Below are positions 1 to 10,023 of a stretch of DNA of 64,000 nt, piece by piece; positions within the stretch are counted from its first letter, which is position 1; each line of letters opens with the position of its first letter. The notes under the pieces are model-generated. The model was not told the DNA's origin and searched no databases. It saw only the letters and a list, made by a program, of their open reading frames with translations. The DNA comes from Acanthosoma haemorrhoidale (taxonomy: Eukaryota > Arthropoda > Insecta > Hemiptera > Acanthosomatidae): assembly GCA_930367205.1 (NCBI GenBank), contig OV884015.1, positions 79,437,341 to 79,501,340 on the forward strand, given 5' to 3'. A program made the translations under genes and the position numbers.

Positions 1-385
1 CAGGTTACTTTCCATTAGCCAGGCTCGACTTCCTTTATGGTATTTTTGTGTTAAGAGAATATTATGTTACACCAAGTTGTAAAGAAGTTAGGTCGTGCCT
101 CAAAACACTGTCATGATCCCATCTGGTACTCCCTTCTGTGGCACAAAAAGAAGTGCTGAGCTGCGTCGTTTCGATGCTTATAATACGTCGTACTCCTGAT
201 CCAGGTTACTTTTCATTAGCGAGTGTGGTCTTCCTTTCTGATCTTTTGTGTTAAGAGAATATTACTCAAACACCAAGTTGTAAGGAAGTTAGGACGTGCC
301 TCAAAACACTGTCCCTGGCTGCTAAGTCCCAGATCCCTTCTGGTATTCCCTTTCGAGCCCGCAAAAAAATGGTTGTAACCTGTCC
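1..385. repeat. Two-unit tandem duplication, period about 201 bp
   Basis: Bases 1-200 and 202-385 align over most of their length. Both start with CAGGTTACTTT/CAGGTTACTTTTC, share TTGTGTTAAGAGAATATTA, CACCAAGTTGTAA and CGTGCCTCAAAACACTGTC in the same order, and then diverge around a CTTCTGGTA-type stretch. The first unit begins at base 1, so the array may continue outside the window. A minus-strand frame of 88 codons lies across the second unit and has no recognisable content. Function unknown. Confidence 0.8.
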
Positions 386-705
386 TCGAATCTGTCTTTG
401 TGAGGGTCCGAAAAAGAATCATCTGGATCCAGTGAGTCCTTCGAAAACACATCTGCGACCATTTATACCTGATAGTCGCCACTTAGTGCCTTTTACCTTT
501 CACATCGCAAATTCTTACTAGTAATTATAATTTTACATTACATTCTCATGTCAGGATAGGCCACCTCGTAACAAAGCATTAATTAAAATTTAATGTAGTT
601 ATAGATTTATTAATGTATTGTTTTGATATCCTTCCTTTTAATTTCTTTTATTATAAATCTGTGTAAAATACTTTTCCAAATAGATAAATTGAGAAAGAGT
701 TCTTC
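386..705. other. AT-rich stretch, nothing recognised
   Basis: No open frame of interest, no RNA gene and no clear repeat was seen between the tandem duplication and the inverted-repeat element. Confidence 0.5.
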
Positions 706-1248
706 TGATGTTAAGGATTTTGCTTGGTTTGGGGCACCGGTATAGTTAAGGTGGGATTCAAGGTATCATAATATGGCTAAATCACGAGGCGAAGAAACGT
801 TGATTAGGATTGGTAGAGAAATTCTATGTTAAACACAAAACAATTTTGAAAAAATTATCTTCTGAGAAAGAACTTCTGAAGTCGCAGATCTCAGCTTTGC
901 CAATCTAACGCAAAACAGCTTTCAAAGATGTTACAGAAGTAAAACTTTTGAGAACCGTTAATAGAAATCGCGTATTTATTACGGTCCATATCGGATATCA
1001 CCATGGAGGAATACCATTTTTTAATATTATTATAGAAATTTATTTTTTGAAAATGTTTGAAAAACACACTTTTTTAGTGGTTGAGGTAATTCAAAAAATA
1101 AAATAATGATTGGAGAAACCTGTCAAGCTTTTTTTTCAAAATTATTTTGTGTTTTTGTTAAATACTACCAATCCTCTAATCAACGTTTCTCCGCTTCGTA
1201 TATCAGACGGTACCCAATATACAAAACCAAGCAAAATCCTTAACATCA
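706..1248. mobile_element. MITE-like element with long imperfect terminal inverted repeats
   Basis: The outermost 25 bases (706-730) are the exact reverse complement of 1224-1248. The inversion continues inward: the block at 783-816 containing GAAACGTTGATTAG pairs with 1166-1200, and an AACACAAAA/TTTTGTGTT stretch near 835 pairs with one near 1145. Total length is about 543 bp and no coding frame is inside. Long imperfect arms without an ORF fit a non-autonomous foldback or MITE-type DNA transposon. I could not identify a target-site duplication with confidence, so the exact ends and superfamily are open. Confidence 0.72.
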
Positions 1249-1519
1249 ACATCAAGTATTCGATCCTTTCAATCTAAAGCACTATGCACATAAGTGAATA
1301 CATAATTTTATGATCAAACAGAAAATGAACTAACATCACATTGTTTGAAAATTCCGACCACCCTACTATGCATCACTCTTCGCTACAATCCTCTTTGGAG
1401 GTGGAATTGGTGGTTCCAAGATCTTCCGTGAGAATTTGAGCCACTGGAACTACTAGCGTAGGTCATCTTTCTCCCTTCCTCCCTGAGTGGCTGGGTTCTC
1501 CTTCCAGCCTGCTGAGATC

Positions 1520-1640
1520 TCGTGAATTGGGGGATTCCTGGTTTATTGTAAATGCGGTATGAATGACACCACTTATCACGGTCATCTATTGCCTTTATGG
1601 GACAGACTGTAGTTTCCTTCAAACGAAGATTAAATTAAAA
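1520..1640 (+). mobile_element. Degenerate 3' tail of family A retrotransposon
   Basis: The stretch around 1545-1620 (ATTCCTGGTT, TTGTAAATGCGGTATGAATGA, then ACTTATCACGG, TTGCCTTTATGGGACAGA) follows, with many substitutions, the conserved tail of the jockey-like family A seen at 14190-14290 and elsewhere. The terminal AATAAAG is degraded. It is the most diverged copy I could assign. The minus-strand frame covering 1383-1622 is antisense to it and is not a gene. Confidence 0.5.
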
Positions 1641-4561
1641 AAATGCTGGGCTACAGCCCGAGCTTCTTGTTCATTTCTAGACTCTCCATACATTTCAATT
1701 ATCCTTTCCTATTATACTCTTAATTTAGTATATATTTGATTGAAACAAATTGTGTTTGCTATAGAAAAAGTCTTCAATCCAATTGGCAAAAAATTTGTAA
1801 GTCCACTTTTTAGAAATACTCCGGAGCATCAAATTGTATAGGACATTTTAGCCACGGCGTTATATTTTTAACGTACTAAACCCACGAGGAAAACAGAGAT
1901 TTTACTAGACGTGGAGCAGAGAAGAAAAACAAAAACAAAAACTGAAAAATAAAACGAAAAGGAAGAAACTGCACTGACATGGGCGGTCGAAACATAAATA
2001 TTTATTAATTGAGGCCCAGCATTACCGAGTGACCAGAGGGACAAGAGATGCCGGGCACTATAATTACGCGCTCAGGTGCCATCTACAGGACATGGGAGAG
2101 GCCGGTCATAATTCTAGGGTCACAATCTTCGGACAAGATCTATAGGTTTTTGTCCACTGTCCTCGCCTGGGCAATTTGGCACCGGATTCCTCAGGGAGAG
2201 AGCGGCCATTTGGGAAGGAATTTTTTCGCTTGTAATGACACAGGATAGAGAGATGGATTAGCTTAACTCCCTTGATAGTCTACATTCGTTCTGCCTTACT
2301 TATGTGAGCATAGTCGTTAAGGAATATTAATACAGTCCCTCATGTATTGTTATTGTTGTTGTGCCTGTCTGTATAGGGTCACCATTGGCATTCCAGGGGT
2401 TCAGATGTTATTTTACAGGTTTCTTTTCGAGTTATAACCGCTTAATAAAAAGTTTGCCATACCGCGGGTAATGTTATTTATTAACCCGACTTTCGTGTTT
2501 ATTTTTTGTTTGGTTATTTTTCAAAAATCCAAAAAGAGGAACTTTACGAACAAGATTTGACTATTTGTAATTTAAGCCCACGCACGTAATTATTAAATTA
2601 TTAATAATAGAGATGCCCTGATAGATATCCTACTCATTATAATCAGGATGGTTTCTATATTAATTAATTAAATAATTGATAAATATATTTTTTATTACGC
2701 TGAGGGCTTTCAACATCTACATCTCATTATCAAAGGCTAAAATAGAATTGATCACATAAATATTTAATACATTTAAGGAATATGAACTCAGGGAATGGAA
2801 CATAAAATCCTTGGAATGGAAATTTCACCCGATTATCACGGATGAATCTGCTTGATTGTGTGAAATATTAAGTCCCATAATACATTGCCAACCTGGATGT
2901 AGACCCAGTAGTTACCAAGCATTTTTTATGTAGGTCCTTTTGGACAATTACCAACTTTGGTGGTCCAGAAAACTTAAGACTCGCCACCTCACAACCATCC
3001 CTACTACTACTAACCGACTACATTACCTATTTTACTAACCTAGGGGAAGTACTTTGCTTAGTAAAACATTTCTTTACTCTCAGTTATGACTTGTATAACA
3101 CAATAGATAATGGTGAAATGAAGTGCATAAATAACATGGATACAATATAATAGTTTTGTAATACGATTTTCAGAATTCTAGAAAATCAATAAAAAAGACA
3201 TATAAATTCAAAAGTACTGTTCACATTTTATTATGAACAACCTGTATAAAATTTGGTATCAAGTTGATGTTACTGATTCTCATGAAGCAGTTAAGGCTAG
3301 ACGTGATCTGCCCCGGTTCTTAAGTAAGTTCATTTTTGAGCATGCTGCAAACACATAAGTTGACCCAAACACCTTTATAGCTAAAGCTTTTAGTTCTGGA
3401 TACTTTAAAACAATAGCTCCTTGGAACTCAACTATTTATAACTTTGATGCTCTTAAAAACACCTGCCGCATTACTGGCTCATACACCATTAGTCGTTCTG
3501 TACTAATAACGAACTAAAATAACGTTGTCGTTTATCTGTAATGCCATAAACCTCTGTAATCTGTGGCAGCTAAAGTTTGTTTTGTATTCCTTGTGCCTGA
3601 AAAAGCAGAATACGTAATATAGTATCAACGATATACTTTTCATTCTCAAATAATACGATTCCAGTATTTAGCACGCACTCTTTTACAATAGCTGGATCAC
3701 AATATGGCTTCATAGATTGGATGTAAAGAAACCTCTGAAGATTTGTCAGTCGGATGCAAATGGAAGTCAACCAATGTTTACCATGAATTTCAGAAAACTA
3801 ATAAAACCCTCCTTTTTGTTAATTTATTACGTCAACGATCGTTCATTCGTATAAATTCATTTTATATTCGGAGTTTCTCCTAAGATTGGTTTTATAAAAC
3901 CCTTGCCTAGGGGTCTTTTAGAGGCTTTAGGATATTACGGCACTTGAGAATGGCCCTGATAGCATGTTCCCTAAGTACCACCGACAGAGGAGGGTGGCAG
4001 ACCCATCCTCTTTCCAACACCACATCCTCCGTTGACATATTAGCCAGATAAATCCGACAAAGTTCCGACTAGATAAAGGAGATGTGGGTAAGACACATGA
4101 CGAAGACTCCCCCACAGATCAGCCCCACCAGATCGTGACCCGGGGCGGGAGGCTGGCCAATCGATAACGCACTCCATTGTCCTTAGGACGGAGAGGAAAG
4201 GTTAAATGGAAACACACACCTTGGATCAGATAGCTCACTCATTGTCAAACTTTTCGAACCCTCCTGGGCGGGGTAGATTTCAACTTACGATTTCCCGTCG
4301 GCCTCCAGTGTACAGCCTACCCTGAGGGCTCCGACGCTTAAAGCCGTACCAAGGAATGTTTCCTTCATAGAATAGAATATTGTGTCATCAACTTTAGTAT
4401 ATGAAAGGTGTCTATTTTCTCTCATGATTTAAAAAAATCCTAATAATACTAGATAAAAGTTAATTCCTATCAATAAATAAATGCATAAATACTTTAACCA
4501 TTTATATACTAAAAATTATTAAAAAAGTTTTATCAACAAGTTGTCCAAAAATTATAAAAAC
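1641..4561. other. Unassigned DNA, two GC-richer blocks
   Basis: No gene could be supported. The blocks at about 2030-2250 and 3890-4350 are GC-richer than the AT-rich background and may be old transposon remnants. Each carries a short frame (66 codons plus strand, 62 codons minus strand) without a recognisable domain. Block 2040-2110 has a weak resemblance to the dispersed repeat near 5900. Confidence 0.4.
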
Positions 4562-4799
4562 CTACTTAAACTTTTTTTTTTTTTTTTTCCCTTAGCTCTC
4601 AAACTTATAAAATAGGATGTGGGAAAAATAAAGGAAAATTATTTTGGGCTAATGAGTGCCTTTCACTAAGGGGAGTCCCCCATTTGAAGGATGTATGAGA
4701 AGGATATAGGGTGTGGAATGCCTAAAGGAGGCGGGTGGAATCAGGAAGGTAGTGAGAGTCTACCGAGGGTGTTATATATAATAATAAATCTACTTAAAC
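4562..4799 (-). mobile_element. Family B non-LTR retrotransposon, 3'-end insertion with TSD
   Basis: A run of T at 4572-4589 (the poly-A tail on the minus strand) is followed by about 200 bp closely matching the 3' region of the larger family B copy at 50,019-50,230. Shared strings include AGGATGTGGGAAAAATAAA and GAAGGATGTATGAGAAGGAT. The insertion is flanked by a 10-bp direct repeat CTACTTAAAC at 4562-4571 and 4790-4799, which I read as the target-site duplication. It is a severely 5'-truncated insertion with no coding sequence. Confidence 0.85.
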
Positions 4800-4996
4800 A
4801 CAACTATGCATCAATCTTAAGTCTACTCATCCAACTGGTTATGTGGGATATATAACCCATCCAAAGCAATAGTATATTTTTATGTATCTAAGCGCTATTA
4901 CGTTAAAGAAGAGGTTATCAGTCGTGGAAAGGTAATAAACCTGTTTTATAATTATACTATTCCACAATCCGGTAGTAATTTTTTATTTTCAAATAA

Positions 4997-5605
4997 AATC
5001 TTTATTGCGATAAAATTACAATCTGGCTTACTAGGAAATAAGTAATTGTGCTCAGTGTTCCCATTCATACCATGTTTACAATTTACTCGTTAATTCATAC
5101 AGTATTTACAAACATCACAGGGACCTCCCAATGATTGTATACATGATTGTCACCCCCCTCACATGCGAAAGAGGAATTTAGTCTCCGAGGAGGATTATAT
5201 GGATGTGTGGCGCAGTGTAATGACTGTGTACTTAGGGTGGATGGATAGGCTTCGATGGAATTTCATGTTCTTGGATGAGTTCAAGAATGTAGGGTATATT
5301 AAGATCGTTATGAAGGGTTTTGTTGCCGACGTAATAAGGGGCATTTACTATTGTTTTGAGGACTTTTTATTGGAAGGATTGGATGTGCTTGATGTTCGAC
5401 TTTTTTGCTGTCCCCCATAGCTCTATCCCGTACTTCCAGATTGGCTTTAGTGTAACTTTGTAAATTGGTAATTTATTTTCTATTGTGAAATGGAATGTCC
5501 TTTAAAGTAGTCAGTACGGTTGTCCAAAGCGTTCTTGTCTTTTTAGCCTCGTGTATGGCTTTCATGTCTTTGTTGTCTTTGTTGAGATGGAAGCCTAAAT
5601 TTTAT
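4997..5605 (-). mobile_element. Family A jockey-like retrotransposon fragment (ORF2 3' part plus tail)
   Basis: Read on the minus strand, this segment matches the ORF2 C-terminal region and 3' tail of the long family A copy (about 13,420-14,290). It has the CCTCCTCGGAGACTAAA-type end of ORF2 near 5185, the GTATGAATG repeats of the tail near 5070-5100, and the CAATAAAGATT end at 4997-5007. The internal repeat block present in the long copy is missing. The plus-strand open frame at 5163-5420 is antisense to this ORF2 remnant and should not be annotated. No clear TSD was found. Confidence 0.85.
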
Positions 5606-6246
5606 ATTATAAAACACGCGAGCTTTATCTAACTTCCCACGGTGAAAATTCATTTTTGTTACTGTGTGATGGAATTGAAAATATTCTTATGTGCGGCTAA
5701 GGAGATATACATTCATATGAAATTTCATATGTATTGACTTTAATAAATGGTTTTTTTCTCGAGGGACCAACTACAATTGTAATAAAATATAGTCCGCGGT
5801 GGGGAATAGCCTTGAACTGTAATTAATTACCACCCTTAAGACGGAATAAGACTACAGATGACCATATCCCCGGCCCTCTTCCCGAAGAGAACTGCAATAA
5901 ATCCCCTGAGCACCGTAATTACAGGACTTGGGAGAGGACAAAGTAAAAGGGGTGGGGGCTGGAATAGGTGTCTTAAATCACCCTTAGCCGCCCGGTGAAG
6001 GGAGTTCACTCGCTCCGCAATTTAAGGCTGTCTACTTAAAAACATGGTCTAATCAAATTACAAAATTACACCTAAACTTCACTTAAATGCAATCATATTT
6101 CTCCACTTTAGAAACAATTTAACTTTGCCTAGTGCATTTGTTGAGAGTTTATGATAATTAACTATACCAAACAAACAAGACTTTATTTACTCCATTAAAA
6201 TAAAGATTGGATTGTTAGTCACGCCAGCTAAATGACAACCATCAAT
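5606..6246. other. Intervening DNA with a dispersed repeat, no gene
   Basis: AT-rich sequence containing the dispersed repeat at 5866-6010 listed separately. No coding sequence recognised. Confidence 0.45.
5866..6010. repeat. Dispersed repeat C, copy 1
   Basis: Contains GGACAAAGTAAAAGGGG followed by GGAATAGGTGTCTTAAATCAC, matching 18,157-18,205 (GGACAAAGTAAAAGGGG, then GAAATAGGTGCCCTAAATCAC). Both copies are preceded by a similar GATAAATCC/CAATAAATCC stretch. It is GC-richer than its surroundings and has no ORF. Probably a fragment of a retroelement; class unknown. Confidence 0.6.
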
Positions 6247-6639
6247 TAAGGTAGCGGTGCTAGTAGATGGCCATGCATCAGTAGTTGGCCACTTTCCCTA
6301 AAAATGCTTATAACAAGAGTTTTATTTAAGATTTTTTACGCATTGTTAGCTTATAGGCTAGTGTGATCATCTGGGAACACAACAAAATAGACGCCGTCAT
6401 GTTGGTAGCCGTGGTATTCAAGATAGCGAATTTTGACTTTTGAATCGGTGGTCGTCACATAAAACAAGGTAATTTTTTATGTAATTTATTAAGCAAAGAG
6501 GTCAATCATTCGAAAGATTTTGATGGCAAATCATGTTATTTTGTTTGGATAATTTGGTTTTAGGATTTATAGTGGGTTTGAGTCAACATTTGTTTTAAAA
6601 ATTAAAAATGCATTTTTGTTTACATTATGGTTTGTGGGG

Positions 6640-6837
6640 GTGGCCCATTACTAGCATCTGTTAGTCAAAATAATTTAATAGTTGCCCGTCCGGGCAACTA
6701 CTAGGTATTTTCTATTTCGAGTTTATTTTGCTTCATTATTTTTTATCTAACCTAAAAAATTAATAAAATTAAAATGCATTAACATTTTTTGGGTTTTATT
6801 TTTAATTTTCAGTAATGAGCCGGGTGGGCAACTACTG
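6640..6837. repeat. Left subterminal repeat cluster of the Tigger-like element
   Basis: Three copies of the subterminal motif lie here: GTGGCCCATTACTAG at 6640-6654, a palindromic copy at 6680-6699 (AGTTGCCC, 4-base spacer, GGGCAACT) running into ACTAGG, and GGGTGGGCAACTACTG at 6822-6837. Matching copies on the right side lie at about 8758-8774, 8782-8796 and 8814-8828. Repeated motifs of this kind near both ends usually serve as transposase binding sites; that role is inferred. Confidence 0.65.
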
Positions 6838-7436
6838 ACTATTATTTCGGCCAATTACTAATTCTGTCCATGTATTCCATTTTAGGTAAGTACTAACTTT
6901 ATTTTTTAGATGCCAGGAAAAAAAGGAGCGTTTTTAAGTTATAGTGAAGAGGCCATGACCCAAGCCGTTAACGACGTAAGACTCCATGACACACCGATAC
7001 GTGCTGCCGCCAAGAAATTCGGAGTCCCTCGGAAGACTCTTGCAAATAAAGTGACCGGGAAATCTCCTCTTGCAAGGAAGATGGGCCCAGCCACTGACAA
7101 AAGAAGAAGAGGGGAGAATGTGCCAATGGGTGTACGACTCTGCAGCGGCTGGATTCCCCATTACTCACGAGCAGCTGCTCTTCAGTATTCAGAAATACTT
7201 GAATGATTTAAAACGAAACTGCAAATTTTTTAAGGCGAATAATAAGCCAGGAAAAACATTTTTAAAACTTTTTATGAAGAGGAATAAAGGAATAGCCTCA
7301 AGAACCTCGCAAAACTTGACGTCTTCTAGAGCTATTGAGAAGAAGGACAACACTGAAAGAATTTTGTTCTTAAAGAGAGGCTTACATTTTCTAAATGAAT
7401 CAATACCTGCTGACACCTTGATTGCATTTCAATCTA

Positions 7437-7704
7437 CAATTGAAGGGTTTGCTGCAAAAAGGAGGTAGCTCCATCCCATAGCTGTTGGGAGTTAGAAACA
7501 CTTTCTTGTGTCAAAAAAAAACCTCTTTTATTTGGCACAAAAAGGATGCAGCTCCAATCGTAATATGTAAACACCATAATTGAAAGTAAGCAACAACAAT
7601 ATTTTTACATAACTTAAAATTTGAATTTTTTAAACGTTTTGTTTGGTTTCCCAACAAATGGAAAAAATGGAGCTACCTCCTTTTTGCAGCAAACCCTTCA
7701 ATTG
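7437..7704. mobile_element. MITE with 37-bp perfect inverted repeats inside the transposase gene
   Basis: Bases 7437-7473 are the exact reverse complement of 7668-7704, including CAATTG at both outer edges. Because CAATTG is itself a palindrome, it can be read either as the end of the inverted repeat or as a 6-bp target duplication. Taking out the insert with one CAATTG copy rejoins the interrupted transposase frame exactly (Ile directly followed by Gly-Asp-Trp-Ser), which supports the TSD reading and an insertion into a coding exon. The interior (about 190 bp) is AT-rich, carries a near-palindromic GTGTC/TGGCAC section, and has no ORF. The superfamily is unassigned. Confidence 0.88.
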
Positions 7705-7827
7705 GTGATTGGTCCGGTGACACCACAGATAAGCCATTGTTCAACTTATGGCACAGTACCAAAACTGAAGTAGAAGCCCTCCAAAAGGAAGATAGTGACG
7801 CACGAGGATCGGACAGCATCTCCACTT

Positions 7828-8007
7828 ACAGCTGACTTCAACTTTCCAGCACCGATTTCTGACTTAGCAACTGCGGACATGGAGCTTGTACATGAACTAC
7901 CAGGACCATCATCTAGCACAGCTGACTTCAACATTCCAGCACCGATTTCCGACTTAGCCACTGCGGACATGGAACTTGTACATGAACTACCAGGTCCATC
8001 ATCTACT
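7828..8007 (+). repeat. 90-bp in-frame tandem duplication (30 residues)
   Basis: The unit beginning ACAGCTGACTTCAAC at 7828 repeats at 7918 with only a few substitutions. Both encode ADFN(F/I)PAPISDLATADM followed by ELVHELPGPSS. It lies between the post-catalytic segment and the charged region of the transposase-derived protein. The small number of mostly silent changes points to a fairly young duplication. Confidence 0.9.
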
Positions 8008-9012
8008 AGCACTGTGCCTAGTCCCTTTAAAAAGCACTTTTTTTATGTACCAACGGAAGTGAGCAAGGATACAAAAAGGAAGCCAAAGGAAAAATTGCCC
8101 ACCGTAGCTTTTGGAGAAGATTATGTGATCTACTTGAAACGGAAAATGGAAAAGAAGGAGAATCTCGCAAAGCAGAAGTTAGAGCGAGCCAACGAAAGGA
8201 AACGGAAGAAGGCGGAAAAAGATGCACTGATGGAACAGAAGAAATTGGAAAGAGAAGATCGAAAGCGCCGCAAGTCTCAAGACACCCAAGCCAAAAAAAC
8301 CAGAAGAAAGCTGTGTTATTCTTCTGACTCAAGTGTTAAAGTCTCATCGGCAGAAAGCGACATTGACGACGAAGATACGGATGAGGATGATAGTGACGGC
8401 AAACTTATCCCTCCGAAAAAAGTGAACGGCGAATTCGTCATCGTTCGTTATGACGGCAGGTTCTATCCCGGCAAAGTTCTTACGGCGCTTCCATTGGTCG
8501 CTTCAATTTCTGCCATGGCGAGAGTGGGGAGGCTATGGAAATGGCCAGTTCGGCCCGACGTTTGTGAATACGAGTGGAAAAACGTCATCACTACCATAAA
8601 GGAGCCTCAGAAAACAAGCAAAACGCGAGACCTCTTTAATGTGCCTGAAATGAAACACTTTCAAGACTAGACTTATTTAAAATAATTAAATGAATTTCTT
8701 ATGAAGCATTCTATAAGGCTTATTTTTATTTAGAACACAGAATATAGCATTGAAACTGGGTGGGCAACTACTAGTGAGAAAGTGGCCATCTACTAATTTT
8801 TCACTTATCTCAAGTGGCCATCTACTAGATTTGTATTTTTTTTTTTTTTAATTTTTTTTTCTTCTGGAGTAATCTGTTGATTGATCTTAATAAATTCGAG
8901 TTTAAGTTATCGCAAAACGCCTTCACCGAGTGCATAGACCGATTAACAACACAGACAGTGTTTAAAAACAAAAACTACTGCATTAAATGGCCATCTACTG
9001 GCACCACTACCT

Positions 9013-9458
9013 TATGACTAACTCATATTTCTACGAAACTATGTAAACGAAGCTATGCACATGAAAGCAGGCTTATCTTTAAGTAGAAAAAAAAACTCAA
9101 TAATAAAATGAATATTTGAAATCTAAATTATGACGTAAATATATATTTAAACTCTTTCCAACTAATTTAGTCGAATTAATTGCAGTTACTAACATACCCT
9201 CAGTGAAGTTTTGGTTCTATTTTTCTATTCTATATTCAATAACCACGTGTATGTTTTCAACTATCCGAAAGAACTCCTAAAACGGTTCATTCACGATGCT
9301 ATCAGCCATTGTTACTCGAAACTTCACAGTTAAACAGAAGGATTCACCAATGAAGAGCCTTATGTGATATTCCCATCGAACAGGTTTGGGCCTTCAAACA
9401 TCAAAAAGAAAAATTCACTCGTATTTTTGCTCTTGTGAAAATCCATTGTTTCATCCAG
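9013..9458. other. AT-rich spacer, nothing recognised
   Basis: Flank immediately outside the Tigger-like element. No ORF or repeat recognised. Confidence 0.5.
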
Positions 9459-9538
9459 GCCTGCAATGCCGTTGGTCAGAATAAAACCTCGCCTCATTGC
9501 CTGGACGTGATTGGCCAGAATAAGACCCCAGGTCATTG
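9459..9538 (+). repeat. Two-unit 40-bp tandem repeat upstream of a TATA box
   Basis: The unit at 9459-9498 and the unit at 9499-9538 share GCCTG at the start, TTGGYCAGAATAARACC in the middle and a TCATT end. Each carries a TTGG (inverted CCAAT core) motif. The pair sits directly upstream of a TATATATA box, so it could be a duplicated promoter-proximal element; this is inferred from position. Confidence 0.6.
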
Positions 9539-9548
9539 ACTACTTAGG

Positions 9549-9600
9549 GCTATATATACCCCCTAGTTTTAGCCGATAATTCATTTTAAGTACGGATATC
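9549..9600 (+). promoter_or_regulatory. Possible Pol II core promoter
   Basis: GGCTATATATACC has TATATATA at 9551-9558. About 25-30 bases downstream is ATAATTCATTTTAAG, a TCATTT-like initiator. Upstream are two inverted CCAAT cores. The next coding-like sequence is the broken ORF1 of the jockey-like element at 10,024, but jockey-clade elements usually have TATA-less internal promoters, so this could equally be a host promoter or part of another element. Confidence 0.35.
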
Positions 9601-10023
9601 TGAATACTGCGCTTGCGCTAAACTATAACAAGTCGTATTCGTATCGCTCTACAAACTAACTGTTTTTTTTACCGTTCGTGGGAAGTGTCTACTTCGTAGA
9701 ACTGTTTATACCAACTATTGGGTGAACTGTTCCCGGAGGGGCTATCTACAGGTGAGTGGATAGTGAAGCTGTGGACTGTATTGCTAAGTGTATGTTTCAC
9801 TTCACATTTCATAGAGAAGGTGGCCAGATTGAAAGGCTGTAGCTCAGCCTGTGCTAGTGATAAGAGTGGGGTGTCCAGCCAGACCCTCATAACATTGACT
9901 GTGGCCTCCTGCTGGCGTCTTAGGCTCATATCAAAATTACGTGCGTTCGAGGCTGCCATCTGCTACATATTTTATATTTATAAAAAAATACCCATAAATT
10001 CATAAAAATACTTATTATGAAAA

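Larger units (their letters stand above)
6910..8670 (+). pseudogene. Pogo/Tigger-like transposase gene: psq + CENP-B HTH, DDE core missing
   Basis: The ATG at 6910 opens a frame whose first 50 residues look like a psq-type helix-turn-helix (IRAAAKKFGVPRKTLANKV). A one-base frameshift near 7085-7100 moves into a second frame holding the CENP-B-type helix region (LTKEEEGRMCQWVYDSAAAG, then NNKPGKTFLKLFMKRN). In pogo/Tigger and jerky-like proteins a DDE integrase-like domain follows. Here the sequence passes from about 7340 straight into what looks like the post-catalytic part, so the core seems deleted. The 7437-7704 insertion then interrupts the frame. Beyond it comes DKPLFNLWHS, another frame change near 7790-7830, a duplicated 30-residue unit, a Lys/Glu-rich region that is probably coiled coil, an acidic stretch (DIDDEDTDEDDSDG), and a C-terminal segment with VNGEFVIVRYDGRFYPGKV and WKWPVRPDVCEYEW. 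It stops at 8670. Not functional as a transposase; domain names come from family resemblance. Confidence 0.8.
6249..9012 (+). mobile_element. Pogo/Tigger-like DNA transposon, 2.76 kb, flanked by TA
   Basis: The left end starts AGGTAGCGGTGCTAGTAGAT and the right end, reverse-complemented, reads AGGTAGTGGTGCCAGTAGAT. That gives terminal inverted repeats of about 25 bp with two mismatches. A TA dinucleotide lies immediately outside each end (6247-6248 and 9013-9014), the target duplication typical of the Tc1/mariner/pogo superfamily. Near both ends there are further copies of two motifs, a GTGGCCATCTACTAG type and a GGGCAACTACTAG type, likely transposase-binding subterminal repeats. Inside is one gene with psq and CENP-B-like DNA-binding regions but no DDE domain, so the copy looks non-autonomous. 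A smaller inverted-repeat element is inserted in it at 7437-7704. Confidence 0.88.

Noticed and set aside
5163..5420. 85-codon plus-strand open frame (MRKRNLVSEEDYMDVW...)
   Set aside because: It is exactly antisense to the ORF2 C-terminal remnant of a minus-strand family A copy.
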